Origin: Devosia equisanguinis
GTDB taxonomy: Bacteria > Pseudomonadota > Alphaproteobacteria > Rhizobiales > Hyphomicrobiaceae
Assembly: GCA_945901835.1 (NCBI GenBank)
Contig: CAMDMH010000050.1
Location: forward strand, 1-10,856
Length of the DNA stretch: 10,856 nucleotides
Direction: 5' to 3'
This document shows, in pieces, positions 1 through 7,290 of the stretch (positions are counted from its first letter, which is position 1; each line of letters opens with the position of its first letter). A program made the position numbers and the translations under genes. A model generated the notes under the pieces. The model ran no database searches. It was not told the DNA's origin and saw nothing but the letters and a program-made list of their open reading frames with translations.

Positions 1-6
1 TGCAGT

Positions 7-29
7 GTTCGCGAGATGGCTACGCGAAC
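7..29. repeat. Short perfect inverted repeat (7-bp arms, 9-nt loop)
   Basis: GTTCGCG at 7-13 pairs exactly with CGCGAAC at 23-29. It lies in sequence with no gene call, right at the window edge. It could be a hairpin belonging to a gene outside the window, or chance in GC-rich DNA. There is no T-run after either arm, so a rho-independent terminator is not supported. Confidence 0.3.
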
Positions 30-204
30 GGCGATTGCCCCCGCATACGTGATCGTGGTGACGAGGAAAGCAGGCGATTGAGCTCGCAATGGCATTGTGG
101 TCGGGGACGGCACGCCACCATTGGGCACCACTGGTGCGCGGCGAATCTGATCGCCATCAGCATTTGCGGGGCGACGCTTCATCCCAGAAACCGACATCGA
201 GCAA

Positions 205-599
205 TCAGAGGTTGGCGGCGATTTCGCCGGCGCCGATCATGTCCGCTGATGTGAGTGTTTGCAGATGCCGGCCAGTCGGTGACCGTGCCACATTCGCTGC
301 AGAGCCGGCGTCGGCAAACCTGCAATGCGTGGTCGAGGGGCCGATGCGGCCGGGCGCTATGGGGATTTGATCGCGGACGCCGGTGAGGCCGAGGGGTCCG
401 GTGCCGTTGATCTCCGCGGCTCCGGCATGGCAATCCGACAGATCGAAGTGTTCTGGTGGCTGGTAAGCATGCCCTCCTCGCCGATGCCATCGAACGCGAT
501 CCCAATGCCGGGCACAATCATGCGAACGTGGGGGGATGCGTCATCGCTGAGCCCCACCTGTGCAGCACCGATGTGAAGCTGATCTTCACGGCCAGACGG
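205..599 (-). pseudogene. Possible decayed reading frame, family not recognised
   Basis: No intact gene is visible in 1-699. On the minus strand, one frame is open from 599 (just after an in-frame stop at 600-602) and reads through stretches such as GREDQLHIGAAQVGL and PHVRMIVPGIGIAFDGIG. Around 415-430 the plausible coding frame shifts, continuing as EINGTGPLGLTG and ending with SADMIGAGEIAANL and a TGA at 205-207. Both halves use codons rich in G or C at the third position and give protein-like sequence. That is why I read this as one relic with a frameshift rather than noise. I cannot name the family, no start codon with a ribosome-binding site is visible, and chance open frames are common at this GC content. 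It lies downstream of the dioxygenase on the same strand. Confidence 0.3.
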
Positions 600-699
600 C
601 TACCAGACCCCTACATGTCCAGCGACAAGATCTCAGAGCGCCTCGACATTGGGTGGTTCGCGGCCAGGAATGAGTCCGCGCCGTCGATAGGGCGATCAC

Positions 700-1539
700 T
701 CACGCCGTCGGTCGGTGCTCGCCTTTGATCACGCCGCGCAGCAGCAGGCGCCGCTCGGCGGCCGAGAAATCGGTACGCGCGTGGGACGAGCCGAGATTGT
801 CCCAAGCTACGAAATCGCCCGGGCGCCACACGTGCTCGTAGACGATCGAGGGATGCTCTGCGCAGGCGAATAGCTCCGCGAGCACCTCGTCGCTTTCAGC
901 TCGCTCCACGCCGTCGATGCGCGCGGTCATCAGCCGGCTGACATAGAGCGCGCGTCGGCCGGTGACGGGGTGGCGCACGAACACCGGGTGCGAGAAGTGC
1001 TTGATCCCGTCGAGGCCGCGCTCGATGTCGGGCTTCTCGACGGTCGTGTAGCCGTAAACCTGCAGCGCGGTGCGCCCCTCGAGCCGCTTCTTCAGACCTG
1101 CAGGCACGAGGTCGTAGGCCAAGTAGGCGTTCGCGAAGCGCGTGTTGCCGCCCTCGCGCGGAATCTCCACGGCATAGAGAAACGTCGCCTTCTGCGGTTC
1201 CTCGACGTAAGCCGAGTCGAAATGGAATAGAAGCTCGCCATCCGGCAGTGAGCCGATCAGTCGGCCGTTCTCGCGGATATTGGAAACCTTGGAGATATAG
1301 GGATCGCTCTCCATGCGCTTTTCATCCGGCCGATTGCGCCGGTTGACCTCGCCGAGCCAGCCGACCGCGCGCACGAGGCTTTCCTGTGTCAGTGACTGCC
1401 CACGGACCAGGACCATCAGGTGCTCGTCGAAAGCCGCGCGCAGTGCCGTCGCCGTCCCAACATCGAGCGGCTTTGCGAGATCGACGCCGCTGACCAGTGC
1501 GCCCACCACGGGCGATGCCGGCTTGATGTCCGGTTTCAT
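700..1539 (-). CDS. TauD/TfdA-family Fe(II)/2-oxoglutarate-dependent dioxygenase
   Basis: The product is 279 residues, the usual size for the TauD/TfdA family of cytosolic non-haem iron oxygenases. These couple 2-oxoglutarate decarboxylation to hydroxylation of a small organic substrate (taurine, 2,4-D, alkyl sulfates and others). The iron-binding facial triad is visible: H106 and D108 in LLFHFDSAY, and H253 in WDNLGSSHARTDF. The 2-oxoglutarate-binding arginine is in the closing segment AERRLLLRG (R264 or R268). The ATG at 1537-1539 is preceded by GGAAGGG at a suitable distance. The start lies 48 bp after the stop of the upstream Bug binding protein on the same strand, so the two are probably co-transcribed. 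In such pairs the binding protein may capture a substrate the oxygenase attacks, but this is inference. The substrate cannot be predicted; the family call is secure, 'taurine dioxygenase' would be over-reach. Confidence 0.9.
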   Translation of the reverse strand: MKPDIKPASPVVGALVSGVDLAKPLDVGTATALRAAFDEHLMVLVRGQSLTQESLVRAVGWLGEVNRRNRPDEKRMESDPYISKVSNIRENGRLIGSLPDGELLFHFDSAYVEEPQKATFLYAVEIPREGGNTRFANAYLAYDLVPAGLKKRLEGRTALQVYGYTTVEKPDIERGLDGIKHFSHPVFVRHPVTGRRALYVSRLMTARIDGVERAESDEVLAELFACAEHPSIVYEHVWRPGDFVAWDNLGSSHARTDFSAAERRLLLRGVIKGEHRPTA

Positions 1540-1587
1540 GTCTGTCTGCCCTTCCTCACTTCGCGCCCGGAGGATCGAGCAGCCGTT

Positions 1588-2595
1588 TCACTTTTCTATG
1601 ATGGGCTGCGGGAACCCGGCGAGGCGCGTCACCATCGCCTGCATGTCGGATCCGGAGAATGGCGACAACTCGAGCTTGGCATTTGTCGCCTCATCGATGA
1701 ATGCCCGATCGGTCATCGTCGCATCGAATGAGGCGCGCAGGGCAGACACCCGTTCCGGTGGCGTTCCCGGCGGGGCTAGATAGGGCCGGCCGAACGCCTG
1801 GCTGGTATAGAGAAACGCCAGTGTCTGCCGCTGCTCCTCCGTCTTCGCAAGATCGAGCACGAACGGCACGTTTGGAAACGCAGGATGCGGCTTCAATCCT
1901 CCCTGCAGCACGACGCGCAGCTCTCCCGACTTGAGTTGCTGCCCGCGGGCCCGGCTCAGCGTCTCCACGCTCTGGCAGGCGCCCTGCACCTCGCCGCGTT
2001 CGATCGCGAGTAGCACCACGCCGGAGTCCGAGTAGCCGTCCACCACTTTGAAGCGCGTGCCGAGTACGGCATTGAGTGCCATCGGGAAGATATGCATGCC
2101 GCTGCCGACACCGTCGGTGCCGAGCACGATCTCGTGCGAGAATAGATCTTCCAAGCGCTCGTAGGGTGCGGAGCGCGAGAGCACGCAGATGTTGCTTTCC
2201 GCGGTCGGGCTGCCGAGCCAGTTGAATTTCGTGGCGTCGTAGTTGGCGCCAGCCTTGCCGATGATCGAAAGCGCCGGCATCTCACGGGCCACGGCGCCGA
2301 CCTCGCGGCCGTCCTTGAGCGCAGCGGCGTACATGTGATTGGCCACGAGCAGCCCGCCGGCCCCCACCATGCTCTGCACCAGCGACGTCGGCTGGCCCGG
2401 CAGGTTGCGTGCCCAGTGCGGAGCGAGCAGGCGCGCCCACACCGTATAGCCGCTGCCCGGCCCGAAGCCCGAGACGACCTTCAGCGTCTGCCCCTTGTAG
2501 ATCTGCTCGATGGATTGGGCGTGACCGGCCGCCGCGGCCACGAGCCACGTGCTCGCGCCCAGCAACGCCGCGCCGATGAACCCGAATGCTCTCAT
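1588..2595 (-). CDS. Tripartite tricarboxylate transporter (Bug/TctC) solute-binding protein, orphan
   Basis: This is a periplasmic binding protein of the Bug/TctC type. Such proteins bind carboxylates or other small organic solutes and deliver them to a TctA/TctB permease. I place the start at the ATG at 2593-2595 (335 residues). It opens directly into a signal peptide (MRAFGFIGAALLGAS..., hydrophobic core, likely cleavage after GHA at residue 26), with a modest GGGTGGC upstream. The frame extends to a TTG at 2652, but that would put 19 polar residues before the signal peptide. The mature protein begins SIEQIYKGQTLKVVSGFGPG, typical of the family, and carries the PGQP...VGAGGLLVANHMY segment near residues 70-90. 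No TctA or TctB gene is in the window, as is common for Bug proteins, which often use a permease encoded elsewhere. It is followed 48 bp later by the TauD-type dioxygenase. Confidence 0.88.
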   Translation of the reverse strand: MRAFGFIGAALLGASTWLVAAAAGHAQSIEQIYKGQTLKVVSGFGPGSGYTVWARLLAPHWARNLPGQPTSLVQSMVGAGGLLVANHMYAAALKDGREVGAVAREMPALSIIGKAGANYDATKFNWLGSPTAESNICVLSRSAPYERLEDLFSHEIVLGTDGVGSGMHIFPMALNAVLGTRFKVVDGYSDSGVVLLAIERGEVQGACQSVETLSRARGQQLKSGELRVVLQGGLKPHPAFPNVPFVLDLAKTEEQRQTLAFLYTSQAFGRPYLAPPGTPPERVSALRASFDATMTDRAFIDEATNAKLELSPFSGSDMQAMVTRLAGFPQPIIEK

Positions 2596-2723
2596 CTGCC
2601 ACCCGTGCAATGCCGACCCGTTACTCGTCCCATCATGTGAGTGGGCGGTCAACCCGGATCCCCCTTGTCATTCCCGGCCAATCCCACCAAGCATAGGGCC
2701 GAGGTCGAAAAACGAGGACGTCC
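2596..2723. promoter_or_regulatory. Divergent intergenic region between two binding-protein genes
   Basis: These 128 bp separate the minus-strand Bug binding protein start (2595) from the plus-strand family-3 binding protein start (2724), so promoters for both directions should lie here or within the 5' ends. GAGGA lies about 7 nt before the 2724 ATG. I see no convincing -35/-10 pair and no clear operator palindrome. The call rests on gene arrangement alone. Confidence 0.4.
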
Positions 2724-3464
2724 ATGCCTGCTCCAGCTCCAAGCCCCGCCGTCTTAGCCGAGCTCACATCGGCCGGCGCGCTGCGTGCGGCGATCAACAT
2801 GTCGAATTTCCTGCTCGTGACCGGCAAGGCCGCCACCGGCGATCCAGAGGGCGTATCGCCTGATGTTGCCGCCGAGATCGCGCGCCGGCTCGGCGTGCCG
2901 TTGAAGCTCGTGCCTTTCCCCAATCCCGGCGCGCTCGCGGATGCGGCCGAGACGGGCGCCTGGGACATCGGCAACATCGGCGCCGAACCCCAGCGCGCGC
3001 GTATAATTTCGTTCACCGCGGCCTATTGCGAAATTCAGGCGACTTATCTCGTGCCCGCCGGCTCACCGATTAAAACGATCGCCGACGTCGACTGCCCGGG
3101 CGTGCGCATCTCGGTGACGGGGCGCAGCGCCTACGGACTCTGGCTCGAGAACAACATCAAGCAGGCCACACTCGCGCGCACGGACACGATCGACAGCTCG
3201 TTCGAGAAGTTCCGGGACCAGAAGCTCGAGGCGCTAGCTGGCCTGAAGCCGCGCCTCATCGACGACGTTACGAAGCTGCCCGGTGCGCGCATCTTGGACG
3301 GGCGTTTTTCGGCCGTGCAGCAGGCCGTCGGCACGCCGAGGAAGAATACGGCCGCCGCACCCTGGCTCGCCGCCGTCATCGAGGAGCTGAAGGAGAGCGG
3401 TCACATCGCCCGGCTCATTGCCAAGCACCAAGTCGAGGGCCTCTCGGTCGCGCCGCCGGCGTGA
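2724..3464 (+). CDS. Family-3 solute-binding-domain protein (ABC type), no signal peptide
   Basis: The product is 246 residues with the fold signature of extracellular solute-binding protein family 3 (amino-acid-type ABC receptors). The N-terminal lobe starts AGALRAAINMSNFLLV. Then come GVSPDVAAEIARRLGV (about residues 43-58), the domain-boundary region AWDIGNIGAEPQRARIISFT, and ISVTGRSAYGLWLE further on. The ATG at 2724 follows a good GAGGA ribosome-binding site. Oddly, the protein begins MPAPAPSPAVLAELT, with no hydrophobic signal segment, so as written it would stay in the cytoplasm. Either the domain serves as an intracellular ligand-binding protein, or export was lost, or the annotated N-terminus is secondary. 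The upstream sequence in this frame offers no obvious signal peptide. No ABC permease or ATPase gene is nearby. It is divergent from the Bug/dioxygenase pair and may share its ligand; the ligand is unknown. Confidence 0.8.
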   Translation: MPAPAPSPAVLAELTSAGALRAAINMSNFLLVTGKAATGDPEGVSPDVAAEIARRLGVPLKLVPFPNPGALADAAETGAWDIGNIGAEPQRARIISFTAAYCEIQATYLVPAGSPIKTIADVDCPGVRISVTGRSAYGLWLENNIKQATLARTDTIDSSFEKFRDQKLEALAGLKPRLIDDVTKLPGARILDGRFSAVQQAVGTPRKNTAAAPWLAAVIEELKESGHIARLIAKHQVEGLSVAPPA

Positions 3465-3593
3465 GCGGCAGTCTACCGGAGTTGGGGCGGCTCTCCGTCG
3501 GCGACCGCAGTCGAGCGCGAGCGCGTTATCCCAATAGCTGCCATTGAGCGCATTGCAATCGGCGCCTCTCATCGCAGTGCCCATGATGTCTGC

Positions 3594-3775
3594 TAATAGA
3601 TCCTTCGCGATTTTCTGATGTCGATCATTTCCGAGATCTCGATGTCGATAGCGTCGCCGATCTAGATGGTAAGATAAGACTTCAAGACGCCTTTGAAAGT
3701 TCCCCGATCGCCGGTAGAACAGCACCACCTTCGTCAGACGCTCATCGGCGTTGTCGTGCGTGATCTGACATCTTT
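3594..3775 (-). pseudogene. C-terminal relic of a minimal tyrosine recombinase
   Basis: Read on the minus strand, this gives RLTKVVLFYRRSGNFQ, matching LRRTKAVLIYRRTGNLR of the intact recombinase at 9707-10297. A 40-base stretch (about 3700-3739) matches the intact gene at roughly 32 of 40 positions by eye. The similarity resumes in another frame as IDIEISEMIDI, matching YDAIEIAEKIDI at the intact C-terminus, and ends at a TAG (3594-3596). Between the two parts, the segment that should carry the catalytic His (LGHSKIEST) and the nucleophilic Tyr (VRYLGIE) is scrambled, so the relic cannot be active. The N-terminal two-thirds of the gene is not recognisable upstream. The orientation is the same as the intact copy about 6 kb away. 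Confidence 0.65.
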
Positions 3776-4295
3776 CCGGAGAGCGTGGATTTGGGTTCGC
3801 CAGGCCTTTGAAGCAAGCAGTTGATGACTCACCTGCGCGTCACAAGTCCCGCAAGGTTCAGTGGACCGCGGCCCTTGCTCCGGCCCAATCCTGAGTCGGG
3901 GATGCCATTTCGAACGAACCAAACGGAGCCTGCGGAGAAAAATCGCGGGAAGGTAGGCCCTCCCGCATCCCAGTTCGGCTAGATCCGCTGTGCCTTCCAT
4001 ATATTCATCTAATGTTGCCGCCTCCGAGGCCCGCTTGAGAGCGGCAGGCCACATCCTTATCTTGGCTCGGCCCCCACTTCGGATCCGGCCCATAGACGGC
4101 ATAAGAACCGGCCAGTGATGTCAGACGTCCCCCCCCCCCCCCCCGAGCCGAAAACAGGATCGAGTTGATAGGCTCGCCAGATCCACGCCGCCGCGTACGC
4201 TCCGTGATGTCGACCCTGGCCACCTGAGTATCGAAGCCGACCGAATTTTGCATCTGTTGCATCGCCTCGGCCAGCGCGCCTTCATCAGGGTATGA
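3776..4295. other. Degraded intergenic region with unidentified minus-strand reading frames
   Basis: No recognisable gene lies in this stretch. On the minus strand two frames look faintly protein-like. One covers about 4145-4290 and contains YPDEGALAEAMQQMQ and VARVDITERTRRRGSGEP. The other, near 3950-4100, contains AALKRASEAATLDEYMEG. They are in different frames on either side of a 16-base homopolymer, and I could not match either to a family. They may be scraps of one or more inactivated genes, consistent with the recombinase relic on one side and the broken E1 beta gene on the other. No promoter, terminator or RNA gene is evident. Confidence 0.35.
4129..4144. repeat. Homopolymer tract of 16 C (16 G on the minus strand)
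   Basis: Sixteen consecutive C residues run from 4129 to 4144. On the minus strand the tract lies inside open reading frames, where it would encode poly-glycine, and a length change would switch frames. Tracts like this are prone to replication slippage and to sequencing or assembly error. No functional gene is recognised around it. Confidence 0.9.
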
Positions 4296-4811
4296 CGCAT
4301 ATTACTCGAGCCTGATCGTCGGCCCTTGTTCATCGAACACCGCGGCCTCTACTTTCGGCGCGATGAAATTGTCGAGGAACGCGAGAGCCCCGAGTTGCGC
4401 GGTGCCTCCGTGGTCCGGCCAGGATCGGGTCTCACCATCCTTACCTATTCGAAACTCGTGCACGACGCGCTTGGCGCAGCCGACGTGCTGCAATCGCACG
4501 GCGTCTCCACTGAAGTGATCGACTTGCGCTGCCTTTCGCCGCTCGACATGGAGACCGTAGTGGCATCGGTGCAAGCGCACCAATCACGCGCTGGTCGCGC
4601 ACGAGGCGGTGTTGCAAGGCGGACTCGCAGCCGAGATCGCCGCGCGCATTCAGGAACTGGCTGTCGACAGGCTCGATGCCCCGGTGGTCCGGATCGGCGC
4701 CCCGTTCACGCCAGTGCGGCAAGTCCGTCTTTGGAGCACGCGTTTGTACCGAACTCCGTAGACATCGTTGCTGCCGCCGAGCGGATGCTCGCTACTTCCC
4801 GTCCGGAGTAA
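4296..4811 (+). pseudogene. C-terminal fragment of a thiamine-diphosphate-dependent 2-oxoacid dehydrogenase E1 beta subunit, doubly frameshifted
   Basis: Intact E1 beta subunits (about 325-345 residues) pair with E1 alpha to decarboxylate pyruvate, acetoin-type or branched-chain 2-oxoacids. Only the C-terminal half is here. It begins after a stop at 4293-4295, in the PLFIEHRGLYFRRDE segment, and continues through LTILTYSKLVHDAL and VIDLRCLSPLDMETVVASV. Near 4575-4582 the frame must shift by one base to continue as NHALVAHEAVLQGGLAAEIAARIQE and VVRIGAPFTPV. Near 4716-4719 it must shift back to read SPSLEHAFVPNSVDIVAAAERML, ending at TAA 4809-4811. Two compensating frameshifts, a missing N-terminus and the absence of E1 alpha or E2 genes mark a pseudogene. 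Its last 20 bp overlap the convergent 3' end of the Bug binding-protein gene at 4792. The residue of the original gene is too short to tell the substrate class. Confidence 0.85.
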
Positions 4812-5835
4812 GGACGCGTTTGGCTTCTGCGACGACGTTGCCGGGCACCTTCGTTATACGGGCGACGATCGCTTGCAAATGCTCGCCGCCGGTCGGCTCG
4901 ATCACTGAGCGCCCCCGCTTGGCATCGTCGAGAAATGCCGCATCCTTTACCATCGCGTCGAAGGCCTTGCGCAGGATCGCAACATGGTTGGCTGGCACCT
5001 CCGGTGGCGCCGTGAGGCTGTATCCGAGTGCAGTTGGACCCGATAGGAACTCGATAACCGATTTTTTCAGAGGTTCAAAAACGAGATCCGTCAAAAGCGG
5101 AACCGCCTCACGGCCGGCAGGTTTCTTCAGGCCGAACTGTAGAACCTGTGTTGCGACTGCCGGATCGAGTAAATCGGGGAACTGTGCTGCTTTCGATGTC
5201 CACGGACCTGCCCAAGCATGGGCTTCGCCGCGCCGCATTGCGAGCGCGATGTCTGCGGTCCCCTTGTAACCGATCACGATCTTGATCCGTGTCCCGAGCG
5301 CATAGTTGATGAGCTGTGGGACGGTGAACGTATCGGACGCAGGTCCCGTCGAGCCGGCCACTATTTCGGTCGTGCGCATGGCTTCGATCGTCTGAGCGGG
5401 CGCGTGCTTCATGACGGTGAACGCCTGAATGACGGGAACCACCACGCCGATCCATTGGAATTTGTTGACATCATAGCGCGCCGCCGGCTCGATCAACGCC
5501 TGCACGGGTGCCGGCGAGACAAGCACGCCGAGCGCGGTGCCGTCACGAGCTGCGAGATTGTAGAGATAGTTGGCGCCGTTGAGACCGCCCGCTCCGGGCA
5601 TGTAGGAAACGATGACGTTCGGTTCGCCGGGGATGTGCCGCCCGAGATGTTGCCCCATCAGCTGGGCGTAATGACCGTAGCCACCGCCGGTTCCTGCAGC
5701 GACGTATATCGTGATCGTCTTTCCTTTGTAGACGTCCTGGGCACCGGCCGGGAGGGGCGCAAACATCAGCGTCATCACGGCAGCCGCCGTCATAAGACCC
5801 CATGCCACTGCGCATCGGTAGAAAGCTTGGCTCAT
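4792..5835 (-). CDS. Tripartite tricarboxylate transporter (Bug/TctC) solute-binding protein, orphan
   Basis: This is a second, distinct Bug-type periplasmic binding protein (347 residues). I choose the ATG at 5833-5835: it follows a strong GGAGGAGAGG and opens a signal peptide (MSQAFYRCAVAWGLMTAAAV..., hydrophobic through about residue 28, probable cleavage after AGA at residue 32). The open frame extends 12 codons further to a TTG, which has no such support. The mature protein starts DVYKGKTITIYVAAGTGGGYG and contains the family's ligand-pocket region PNVIVSYMPGAGGLNGANYLYN. The C-terminal part VPANHVAILRKAFDAMVKD is also typical. No TctA/TctB permease is nearby. It diverges from the flavin monooxygenase gene across 216 bp, which suggests shared control and that it binds the substrate or an inducer of that pathway (inference). 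The 3' end overlaps the E1 beta relic. Confidence 0.9.
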   Translation of the reverse strand: MSQAFYRCAVAWGLMTAAAVMTLMFAPLPAGAQDVYKGKTITIYVAAGTGGGYGHYAQLMGQHLGRHIPGEPNVIVSYMPGAGGLNGANYLYNLAARDGTALGVLVSPAPVQALIEPAARYDVNKFQWIGVVVPVIQAFTVMKHAPAQTIEAMRTTEIVAGSTGPASDTFTVPQLINYALGTRIKIVIGYKGTADIALAMRRGEAHAWAGPWTSKAAQFPDLLDPAVATQVLQFGLKKPAGREAVPLLTDLVFEPLKKSVIEFLSGPTALGYSLTAPPEVPANHVAILRKAFDAMVKDAAFLDDAKRGRSVIEPTGGEHLQAIVARITKVPGNVVAEAKRVLTPDGK

Positions 5836-6051
5836 CGTCCTCTCCTCCGGAATCGATCGCTCGCGCGGCAATAGACATGTATGTTGAGGTTATACGCGCT
5901 CGGCCGGTTGCGCCAGCGCTGTCTTTCTGAAGAAATGAAATGACGTCCCATTCCAACAAGCTATCGTGACATCGGCTGCCGCACGACGCAGTATGTGGAC
6001 AATAGGTGCGGTTGGGAGAAATCCGAAGTCATCGCTAGGGAGGCACAGAGC
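5836..6051. promoter_or_regulatory. Divergent control region, Bug protein / flavin monooxygenase
   Basis: This 216-bp region lies between divergent starts at 5835 and 6052 and must carry promoters for both directions. A TATAAC-like -10 element on the minus strand (5889-5894) is the only promoter-like hexamer I see, and it lacks a good -35 partner. GCGCT at 5896-5900 and AGCGC at 5915-5919 form a weak inverted repeat. Both genes have clear ribosome-binding sites at its edges. No regulator gene is adjacent. Confidence 0.4.
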
Positions 6052-7290
6052 ATGCCATCTGCGCAGTTCTTCTGCTGGCACTTTATGGCGTACCCGCATC
6101 TACCTTCGGATTTCGACGAAAAGTACGACACCGGCTGGGTGACAGTGCCGAACAAGTTGTGGGACAGCGAGAAATCCGCCGGGCTCTACCAGGACTACAT
6201 CGATCAGCTCGTCTATTCTGAGGAACTCGGTTTCGACGGAATGGTGCTGAACGAGCACCATCAGAATGTCTATGGCCTGATGCCTTCGCCAAACATCATC
6301 GCGGCCGCACTCAGTCAACGTACGAGCCGCGGCAAGATCGTAGTGCTCGGTAATCTCATCCCCCTGCATCTCAATCCTCTGCGCGTCGCGGAGGAATATG
6401 CCATGCTGGATATGATGACGAACGGCCGCATCATCGCCGGCTTCGCTGTCGGCGGTGGGCCCGAAGCGTTCAACTACAATCTGTCTTCGGCCAAGTCGCG
6501 GCGGCGCTATTGGGAGGGAATCGATCTGTGTGTTCGCGCATGGAAGGAGGATGGTCCTTTCGAACACGAGGGCCCCAACTACCCGCTGCGCTACGTGAAC
6601 ATTTGGCCGAAGACGCGACAGAAGCCGCATCCACCGGTCTGGATCCCCGGCTCCCTTTCTTCCGAAACCATGGAGGAGGTCGCCAAGCGTGGGTTCGACT
6701 ATTTCCTCTCCTCGCGAGTCCACGGCTCGGCGACACGCGCAGCAGCAAACCGGTTCGCGGAAGTGATCAAAAAGCACGGCGACACGTTCCAGCCGTTCCG
6801 TATGGGCGTACTGCTTTCTGTTTATGTCTCCGAGACCGACGAGAGCGCGCGCGAAGAGGCAAAGGAAGGTGTCTGGTACTTTTTGCGGAATACATTGAAA
6901 GGACATTTGCGTCGTGAGGGGCGCACGCAAACTTTCGGGCCGGGCATTCCATCGCAGTCGGTCAAGTCCTGGGAGCAGTTCCTGCGGAATTCGAAACCGG
7001 GGGAGGACAGGCTAGGCGACGCCAAGAGCTGGGATGAGCTCGATGCGGGCGGCTCAATCATCGCGGGAAGTCCGACAACCGTCAGAAGACGTTTGTGGGA
7101 GTTGATCGAAATGGCCGGCGTCGGGAACTTCCTCATCCAGTTCCATTTTGGGAACATGAAGGCTGAACTTGCGCGCAAGAGTATGCGGTTATTCGCAACC
7201 GAGGTGTTGCCTCATCTGCGCAAGGATTCGAACGATCTGTTTGCGCGCGATTACCCAGGCCTCGACGAGCGCATAGGGGGTGGACAATGA
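6052..7290 (+). CDS. LLM-class (bacterial luciferase-like) flavin-dependent monooxygenase
   Basis: The product is 412 residues and belongs to the luciferase-like monooxygenase superfamily, TIM-barrel enzymes that use reduced FMN supplied by a separate reductase to insert oxygen. The ATG at 6052 is preceded by AGGGAGG; the frame reaches a GTG at 5995 without similar support. Family landmarks are the early active-site motif NEHH (residues 67-70), NPLRVAEEYAMLDMMTNGR (108-126) leading into IIAGFAVGGG, the insertion-region signature PPVWIPGSLSSET, and GSPTTVRRRLWELIE near the C-terminus. Known relatives act on alkanesulfonates, pyrimidines (RutA), lactone-forming ketones and other heterocycles. 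The substrate here is unknown, and no flavin reductase is encoded nearby, so reduced flavin must come from elsewhere. Its stop overlaps the hydrolase start (ATGA), which implies translational coupling and sequential reactions. Confidence 0.9.
   Translation: MPSAQFFCWHFMAYPHLPSDFDEKYDTGWVTVPNKLWDSEKSAGLYQDYIDQLVYSEELGFDGMVLNEHHQNVYGLMPSPNIIAAALSQRTSRGKIVVLGNLIPLHLNPLRVAEEYAMLDMMTNGRIIAGFAVGGGPEAFNYNLSSAKSRRRYWEGIDLCVRAWKEDGPFEHEGPNYPLRYVNIWPKTRQKPHPPVWIPGSLSSETMEEVAKRGFDYFLSSRVHGSATRAAANRFAEVIKKHGDTFQPFRMGVLLSVYVSETDESAREEAKEGVWYFLRNTLKGHLRREGRTQTFGPGIPSQSVKSWEQFLRNSKPGEDRLGDAKSWDELDAGGSIIAGSPTTVRRRLWELIEMAGVGNFLIQFHFGNMKAELARKSMRLFATEVLPHLRKDSNDLFARDYPGLDERIGGGQ

Noticed and set aside
126..136. 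Short palindrome CACCACTGGTG
   Set aside because: An 11-base palindrome with no gene context is expected by chance.
3234..3728. 164-codon minus-strand open frame as an intact gene
   Set aside because: Half is antisense to the family-3 binding protein. Only its first part matches the recombinase, and that match is frameshifted, so it is called as a relic.
3734..4102. 122-codon minus-strand open frame as a gene
   Set aside because: No ribosome-binding site, no recognisable family, and it lies among relics. It is kept only as part of the degraded region.
5218..5874. 218-codon plus-strand open frame
   Set aside because: It is antisense to the Bug binding protein, which has a signal peptide, ribosome-binding site and family motifs.
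6100..6930. 276-codon minus-strand open frame
   Set aside because: It is entirely antisense to the monooxygenase gene, shows no family resemblance, and arises from codon bias at high GC.
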